NCBI GenBank assembly: GCA_030544215.1
Contig: JARZZO010000012.1
Span: 39,533,194 to 39,597,193, forward strand
Origin: Zantedeschia hybrid cultivar
Taxonomy: Eukaryota; Streptophyta; Magnoliopsida; Alismatales; Araceae
Direction of reading: 5' to 3'
Length of the DNA stretch: 64,000 nucleotides
This document shows positions 57,501-64,000 of the stretch, piece after piece (within the stretch, counting starts at the first letter, position 1; every line of letters starts with the position of its first letter). The notes under the pieces are model-generated. The model ran no database searches. It worked only from the letters and a program-made list of their open reading frames with translations, and was not told where the DNA came from. Made by a program: the position numbers and the translations under genes.

Positions 57501-58415
57501 AGTACGTCAATGTGAGGCAGTGGAAAATCATCTTTAGGACATGTCCAGTTCAAATCTCAAAAGTCAATACAAATCCTTATCTTCCCATCATTTTTCATGA
57601 CCGGGACTATATTTGCCACCCATTGCAAATAGAGGACTACTCTAATAAACTTGGCTTTATGCAACTTATCGACCTCTTCTTTCATCTTTAGAGCCATCTG
57701 AGGGTAGAATCGTCTCAACTTCTGTTTAACCGTACTAGCTCCATCTTTCAATGTTAATCAGTGCTCCACTAAGGATGAATCTAGCCCCGGCATGTCTTCA
57801 TAACTCCAGGCGAAAGTGTCCTTATAGTCTTTGAGAACTTGAACCACTGCCTCCTCATCTGCTTCAGAAAGATTTTTATTAACGAGAACAACCTTAGGTT
57901 CGTCTTCAGTTCCTAGATTAATCTCTTTAGTAGGCTCTTCTACGGCAGCTGAGGGTTCATCAAATCTCTTCACTCCACTAGCATACGCCTGAGCCACGTC
58001 CTCGTCAACTTCCTCATCTTCAGTAATGGACCCCATACCCGTCATCGATTATCTCATCAACTTCACGTCCTTCTGGCAATTGAATGGGATTCTTTAAAAG
58101 CTGATGGATCTGAGAGCAAGAAAAGCATCTTAAGGCTAAATCCTGGAGGTATCTATTTGGAACTTGTCTACCCTTAGACTTCCTAGACTTCCTAACATGA
58201 CCAACTCCACTAGACTACCTAACTTCATTGAATTGCCTACTGCTAGACTCACTATCCCGACCTAGTAAGGATGAAGAAGGATAAAAATCAAAGGATACAG
58301 GATGTGATATAGGTGAATCCTCCCGAGAGGAGGGGCAAAGCAGATCTACAAGAAAGTCTTGCCCGATTGACCCGCGTGATGGGGTATGATCGGACAAGTA
58401 GTGAAGTTTCCTCAA
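54569..58415 (-). pseudogene. Tat2 pol, decayed
   Basis: It matches Tat1 pol along its length in broken pieces: C-terminal integrase (54569-55045), integrase core and finger (55134-55651, finger intact as RRCAKCQLYADK), archaeal-type RNase H (56154-56426), RT plus RNase H (56573-57364) and RT N-terminus (57557-58045). The RT catalytic motif reads HVDN instead of YVDD. There are many stops and frameshifts. Confidence 0.88.
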
Positions 58416-60278
58416 CGAGGATTTGGGAGGAGAAAGTTGCCGAATTGGCGTTGTTTTTGGAGATTTTGAGTGTTATTCATGAAACATGAATGAATAAGTA
58501 GAGGAGGAGGATGAGAAGGTAACGGTACCAAGGCCAAAGGATTGGGGGGGCCATACAATAGTATGTCCCAAATCAGATTGTAGATCCTCTCAAGGTCGAG
58601 AGGAATCTGAGGAATTAGGTCCCAGGGGGACAAAGTAATAATGATGGGCAGAGCTCGAGGAATATTTTCAGTAATGGTCCTCGACCAAGTCGGGGTCAGG
58701 AGTAGAGTGCGGAATAGTGTATGGAGGGTGAAAATGACGGGGATAGGTTCCACTCCAGAGAAGATCAGTGGTGAATCCAGGTTGATAAGGGTCATCGTGC
58801 TCTCCTTCATCTGTCTCTTCACTTAGCAAAATTATGTTATCAAAAATAGCTCCAGGCCCTTCAAACAACTTGTCAATCAACGGGGGCCACTTTGGTTCTG
58901 AGGGATCAAGGAATAGCTTATTCAGTGCAATGTACATGTCCTATGTGTCGAACCAACGGTACCACTCGCACTCCGGATCTTGGGTCTTCCTCCTCTTCAT
59001 TGGCAGCAGAGCCTCCGAGGATTGGTATGTCAGCAACTAAGAACAATGCCTAGCTAGATCTCTCCCATATACGTCATGCAGGTCAAAGTGGAAAGTGATT
59101 ACCACTGTGTTATCATTGGCATGATTAATCACGGGTCCCTTAATGAAGTGTGTATATAGGATCCAAGTTAAGGGATCCCGGTTGTCTTCTAGATTTTCTG
59201 ACCATCTTTGTATTCATGTTACTGAACAATCTGATGTTTCACTTTCACTGGCCTATAGCCCAGATCATTACCAGGTACTATTCTACTGTCTTTGGTAGGC
59301 TTGGTTTTGCCCTACAGTTGTGTGCCCAGGCCTTTCCCAGGTTTGAAACCACCCTTCATCATAATGTCCCAGCCAGGGGTACTCACGCACTTCCCCCTTT
59401 TCACAGCATCAACTGGGTAAGGAATAGGTATAGTGGCTTCTAAAGGATAAGTCAAAGGAGAATAAACCTGTAATACCGACAGAATGGGTTGTCGGCCAGG
59501 TGAGGGAGTCGGCTTGATGTTCAAAAAATGAGCAACAGCAAGGATAGGCATACTCGTTACTTTAATAATCCGTCCCTTATAAGGGAACTTGAGGTATTGA
59601 TGGTTTGTAGAGGGTATGGCCTCACGGGATTTGATGTAGGGACGACCAAGGATATCTTTTAAAGAAGGGTTGATTTCCAAGATGTGGAACTCGACCTCAG
59701 CATGACAGACGGGACCTAACTCCACCTTCAAATAGACTATTCCCAGAGGGGAACGGGTGGAGTTGTTGTAGGTAGTAACAGAGATAGAGGAAGGTAGCCA
59801 TTTTTCTTTGGGTACTCCACAAAATTCTAGGGTCTTCGGTGATAGCACATTGATAGAAGCCCCTATATCCACTAGACATGCATCCACGACCTTCTTGCAA
59901 ATAGTCATTGTAATACTTAAGGCCATGCCTTTGGTCGCTGGTGGTGCTAGTTCAGATGTGTGCAATGTCATAGAGGGCTGATCCCCCTGTGGAACTAGCA
60001 GTGCAGTTATCTTCTCTACTGGCACATCTTTACTGATCATCACTCTCTGCAGATATTCCATCAGAACCTCTTGATGGATCTTGGATATTTTGATCAGTTC
60101 TAGTATGGAAATGCGTGTCGGTGTTCTGTCTAGCTACTTCAGTAGGTCATACTGAGTGCCAGGTGCACTCTCTTTACTCTGAATTTCTTCTGATGGCTGT
60201 AATGGGCCGTCTCTTACTGTGGACTGAGGAAAGACCTTATTGAAGATTCTTCCGCTCCGGAGCATACGCTGTTCAATA
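58412..60278 (-). pseudogene. Tat2 gag-protease-G-patch, truncated and decayed
   Basis: 59312-60061 matches the Tat1 protease and G-patch region (VDIGAS in place of VDTGAS, ILGRPYIK, GFKPGKGLGTQL), and 58412-58937 the extension after it. The frame is cut at 60278 by Copia C, so most of gag lies outside this window or is lost. Confidence 0.85.
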
Positions 60279-61804
60279 TGTTGGGATATAGGCGAGACAC
60301 AAAGAACGCAGCGGAAACGAAGAACAAAAAATATCCCATCCGATGCCCGCTGATCCGATTCGGAATGAAAAACGCAAAACCGAAAAATCAAGGCGATGCC
60401 ATGAGCCGCACAAGCGTCCGGCCTCCAGCGGTATCCACGCGATCCTCCGCGGTGGTTCGTCCCGCTCCCTTGTCCGTTTCAGCTTGCTCGCTGATGATCC
60501 GTCGCTACAACGATGTCCGGAAACCCGCGAACGAGAATTCCCGACTATTGGGAATCGCGCACGGCGGAGACGGAGACAGTCCCAGTGCCTTGAACGGGGC
60601 GCCCAGAGGAGGAGAGAGAAAAGGGGGACGGCCAGCATGGGGAAATCCTGGAGCTTGGCCCAGGGTTTCTCAACAGCGTGTATATATATTAAGTTGGCGC
60701 GACTTTTCACAAAAGTCCTCGAGTTAATGTAAATCCCAGTAAAACACCACCGACTGAGAATCTTATTGCGTGTGACCCTCTAGGCCCATTACCCAGTCCG
60801 GTTTTTAGCCCGTTAAGTCCAATAACTAGTTATTGACTTATTGTAATTAATTAATATCTAGATATTAACTAATTACTTAGCCGAATTTACATCGCATGTA
60901 AATTTGGTCGGACTTCTGATCAAGTTGGGTGCCAAGCAACACCGCATGATCCCGTAAGGCAATGGGGTTCAGCAACCCACTCATGGAACTTGTCCTTCCA
61001 CAGTTACCGCGTGGTTATAATTCTTCGTTCGCACAATGCTCTCGAGTTAACCTAGGGTATGGTCAACTGTCAAACCTTAGATGGTCAACTCACTTGAATC
61101 ATACTCCACTATACAATATCTAAAAACCTCTTTTCTAATATCGTTTCTACTTTGGCCAGAGACTCCTGTGGATCTATTCTAGAACATTCTCTCTCCAGTT
61201 ACCTGAGAGCGAACGATCCTTTATTGAACACACAATCACCTTCGAAGGTCTTCCGCTGGACCCGATCCTTGACTATTAGAGATCCCGTAGAGAGGGATTC
61301 GTAGGTTAAGGTCAAAGTCTAGAAGTTCACCGACAAAGTGTCTTTGGTGCCTCAAGTCTAAGGATCAACTACGCCATTGTGACGATGAATCAAGCCGATT
61401 GACAGTCAGGTAAATTACCATTCGGCGATTTATGTCAGATTAGTTCAGTGAACTCATTCCCCAATGAGCACCTACAGGTTTACCATTGTGTCTCTATACG
61501 AGTAACTAACGAGATCAATCACCCTCATCATATGAGCTGGAATAACCTGTACTAGTCTTACCGGATGTTTGATGTCCTTCTCAAACATCCTAAGACTTAG
61601 AACAATTGAGAATATGTGTTTATAAGTCATCAGTCTCATTATTATGATCTCATCATAATCTGATGACTATTGAACATATTCATGGACTTCATTATGAGCA
61701 ATTATTAATATGCTAATCTACATAGTGAATTTAATGCCATTGATTAGTGAACCAAATTGAAATAGGTGCTTAATAATTGGCTTAGAGGACACCTATATCC
61801 ATCA
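60279..61804 (-). repeat. 3' LTR of Copia C
   Basis: On the element strand it runs TGATGGATATAGG...TATCCCAACA, 1526 bp. Blocks shared with A, B and F include CCCTCTAGGCCC and CAGTCCGG. A TATA-like TATATATA lies at 60680-60690. Open frames at 60270-60730 on both strands are LTR sequence. Confidence 0.82.
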
Positions 61805-61818
61805 ATCACCCACTTGGA
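61805..61818 (-). other. Polypurine tract of Copia C
   Basis: TCCAAGTGGGTGAT on the element strand, one base different from A and B. Confidence 0.78.
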
Positions 61819-64000
61819 CTCAAGACAATCACCTTCGCATTTGATCTCCATCAAATCTAGGTGATGCTTACATAAAATCTGTGACTAAGACATAGTCAGA
61901 GATCTGCTAAATTATCTATAGATAGAATATTTTCATTTTGTTATTTCCTCTTTATCCTTTGTCTCTGAACTTAAAGGAGCCTCAGAATGTTCTGCAACTT
62001 CTGAAGAGACTATGGCTCAATTACACAATTGATCGCTCCCACTGTTGTCCTACAACAATGGGATTTTATCAGAGACCTTTTAGAATTACACCTAATTCAG
62101 GATTGAACTTTTTCATCCATACTTTTCTAATAACAATATCACTTATTAATGTCGTCACCTTAATATCGAGTTCTGGATTGGAACCTTTTCAATCCATTCC
62201 TTTCTTTTAGAAGGTTGAATCCATTATTTGACTTGAAATTTAAGTCAGTGTGACCTCATAGTTTTAAATCATCCTCTCCATATACATGAGTGCATCCTTA
62301 GTACTTCTCAGGTGCTCAATGATGCATTTCACTCCTGTATCCTTTAAGGAACTTTTTCCCTAAAGGAATAAATTCCATATCTCAACAATTGAGACTTATT
62401 ATGAAATTTATGCTAAACATCTTGACATATAAATCAATACAATATCCCCACCGATCTATCTTGATTGATTCATATTTCTAATATGTGGGATATTATAACT
62501 AAACTTATTATAGAGGAAAAATTAGTTAATAATACTTTTACGGATAGTAACATCATGATGTCATTTTCAATGACTTTGATGTTGTTATCACAAAGCATCA
62601 CTAAAGCGACCGTACTCCCACTGTCCTCTTTGAACATATAGAGTCCGTGATCATTCTTAATGATTACGTAATATTTGACAATTAAGTCACAACTTTTATT
62701 ACAACTTAGAACGCTTCAGTTTGATCCAAAAATGATCTTTGAAATCATAACTTGTTGTTTGGACATTCTAAAAGCTTTAAAAGTGTATCATATACATCTT
62801 TACCTCAATCACATTGAAAGAACACTTTTAATATCAAACTGTCATCATCTCATTATAATGATAGGCAGTATTGGCAAGTAGAATTCTAATAAACTTATCA
62901 ATCTCAAAGTTGTAATAACAGAGAGCATTATTATCATAGATTTTAGATCATAATCTATATTTGAGCTCCTCTCATCTTGCTAAATCAGATATGTCAAACA
63001 TATCCTTCTAGTCACTGAGAGAATCTCAAAAATCTATGAAGCTCTCTGATATGTGTTATGAGTGGTTCCAAACAACTTAAAGATTATATAGTAATCTTTT
63101 GTTAACTTGTGAATCTAGAACATCTTCTAGTTTTATCAGCTCCCACTATCTTCTCTGAGGACATATTCCTCTTCATAGAAGACAGCTTTCAGGACGATAA
63201 TTATTTTATTATCGCTTGACCAATAAATGTAATGTCCAAATCTTTAGACATTTTACAAATTCACATCACGGTATAACTTTACTTTAAAATCAGGTTTGTT
63301 TATAATTCACATCTCATATGAATTATTTAGTTTCCATATCCTATATAGACACACATTGACTTATTCGGAACCATCTGTAAAGTATGAATATCTAATGTTC
63401 ATACTCATGTTCACAAGGATAAGAATTAGACAAATCTTATTATATATATTGCACCATATCTTAATAAGGTGCAATTCCTCATTCTATCATTTTACTATAA
63501 TATACAATGAGGATCAATCGAGTGAGGATACAATTATCCTCTTAATGATTTGTGTCAATCATATACTTAAGTATTAATTTCTTCGATCAAATCAAAGAAT
63601 TCTAATACTTCAATTTGATCTTATATCTTAATCTCTCAGATGCACTCGACTTGTACTTCAGCAAGTACATACAGTTGAATCATTCCAAGAGTAAACTATA
63701 AAGTAAGTCAATGAGAGTGATTATCTTTGACCTTAAGAGGATATTGAGCTGTTTACATCAGTATGTATTAGCACCAAAAATTTCTTATCGTACATCCTTG
63801 TATACAATACCATAGATAATCAGGATTCACACAGTTCATCTCTATAGGAGACTAGTGAACATTCATCACATGAAATATCACATCAAGAATCTATAATGCA
63901 TTCACTGATTTGAACAACTATTGTTCTTTCTCAATCAATATTATTCTTGATATCTTATACTACTAAATAACAATTATTCAGTTTCCTATTTGACTCCTAT
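61819..64000 (-). pseudogene. Copia C pol remnant
   Basis: No long open frame survives. Nucleotide similarity to A pol is recognisable in order: RNase H near 62020-62060 (compare 3200-3230), RT near 62600-62700 (compare 4000-4070), the region before RT near 63130-63200 (compare 4740-4830) and integrase near 63640-63780 (compare 5320-5450). It is the most decayed Copia here. Confidence 0.72.

Larger units (their letters stand above)
46482..60278 (-). mobile_element. Tat2: degenerate Tat copy with antisense PMD genes
   Basis: On the minus strand the order is gag-protease remnant, pol remnant, a 3' region with two antisense PMD pseudogenes, polypurine tract and one LTR (47516-48727), followed without a break by PBS and leader. 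The single LTR thus has internal sequence on both sides, as in a tandem of two elements sharing one LTR. Copia B abuts the left edge and Copia C the right edge. Confidence 0.8.
60279..64000 (-). mobile_element. Copia element C, partial and very decayed
   Basis: A 3' LTR (60279-61804), polypurine tract and pol remnant on the minus strand, running off the right edge. The integration point in Tat2 gag-protease sequence is sharp; the candidate target duplication CAATA at 60274-60278 cannot be checked without the other end. Confidence 0.8.

Noticed and set aside
60278..60732. Three overlapping frames of 129-149 codons
   Set aside because: All lie in the Copia C LTR, on both strands, without family similarity.

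Overview
This window is plant nuclear DNA made almost entirely of nested LTR retrotransposons. I see no host single-copy gene, rRNA gene, tRNA gene, prokaryotic operon or CRISPR array. The plant assignment rests on primer-binding sites complementary to initiator tRNA-Met, long-LTR Copia elements, a chromovirus-like Ty3/Gypsy element, two Tat-lineage Gypsy elements with a second (archaeal-type) RNase H, and plant mobile domain (PMD) coding remnants. I cannot name the species.

Layout. Copia B (+) runs from a fragmentary 5' LTR (726-1030) through PBS and leader to a decayed gag-pol (39160-42603) and a 3' LTR (42625-46481). Its 3' LTR holds a Gypsy solo LTR, E (42854-45150). Copia A (-, 1413-36730), of the same family as B, sits in B's leader. 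A's right LTR contains a Copia-like solo LTR, F (9653-11239), and a chromovirus-like Gypsy element, D (+, 11674-35956). D's 3' LTR contains the youngest element, Tat1 (-, 20162-34705). To the right lies an older Tat copy, Tat2 (-, 46482-60278). It consists of one LTR with internal sequence on both sides, and it carries two broken PMD genes on the opposite strand. Copia C (-, 60279 to the window end) is inserted in the gag-protease region of Tat2. Five-base target duplications are exact for F (GTATG), D (CGTAC), Tat1 (GAGAC) and E (CATCG). LTR divergence judged by eye falls with nesting depth: B about 8%, A about 6%, D about 1.5%, Tat1 about 0.6%.

Coding state. Tat1 is the best preserved: gag, protease with G-patch, then RT-RNaseH-aRNH-integrase in the -1 frame, although its integrase zinc finger has lost a cysteine. 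D is nearly intact, with two stops and one frameshift. A, B, C and Tat2 are pseudogenes. A and B share the same loss of the gag core.

Most notable structure. A 20-bp inverted motif, GCGTC-N10-GACGC, occurs about 40 times counting diverged copies (at least 17 exact) with a nearly invariant 10-bp spacer and variable spacer sequence. It occurs in the LTRs and UTRs of the Tat elements, the LTRs of D and E, the unassigned left edge, and around the PMD genes. A second striking structure is a set of four RNA hairpins in the leaders of A and B, which share one apical stem-loop on different, compensating lower stems.
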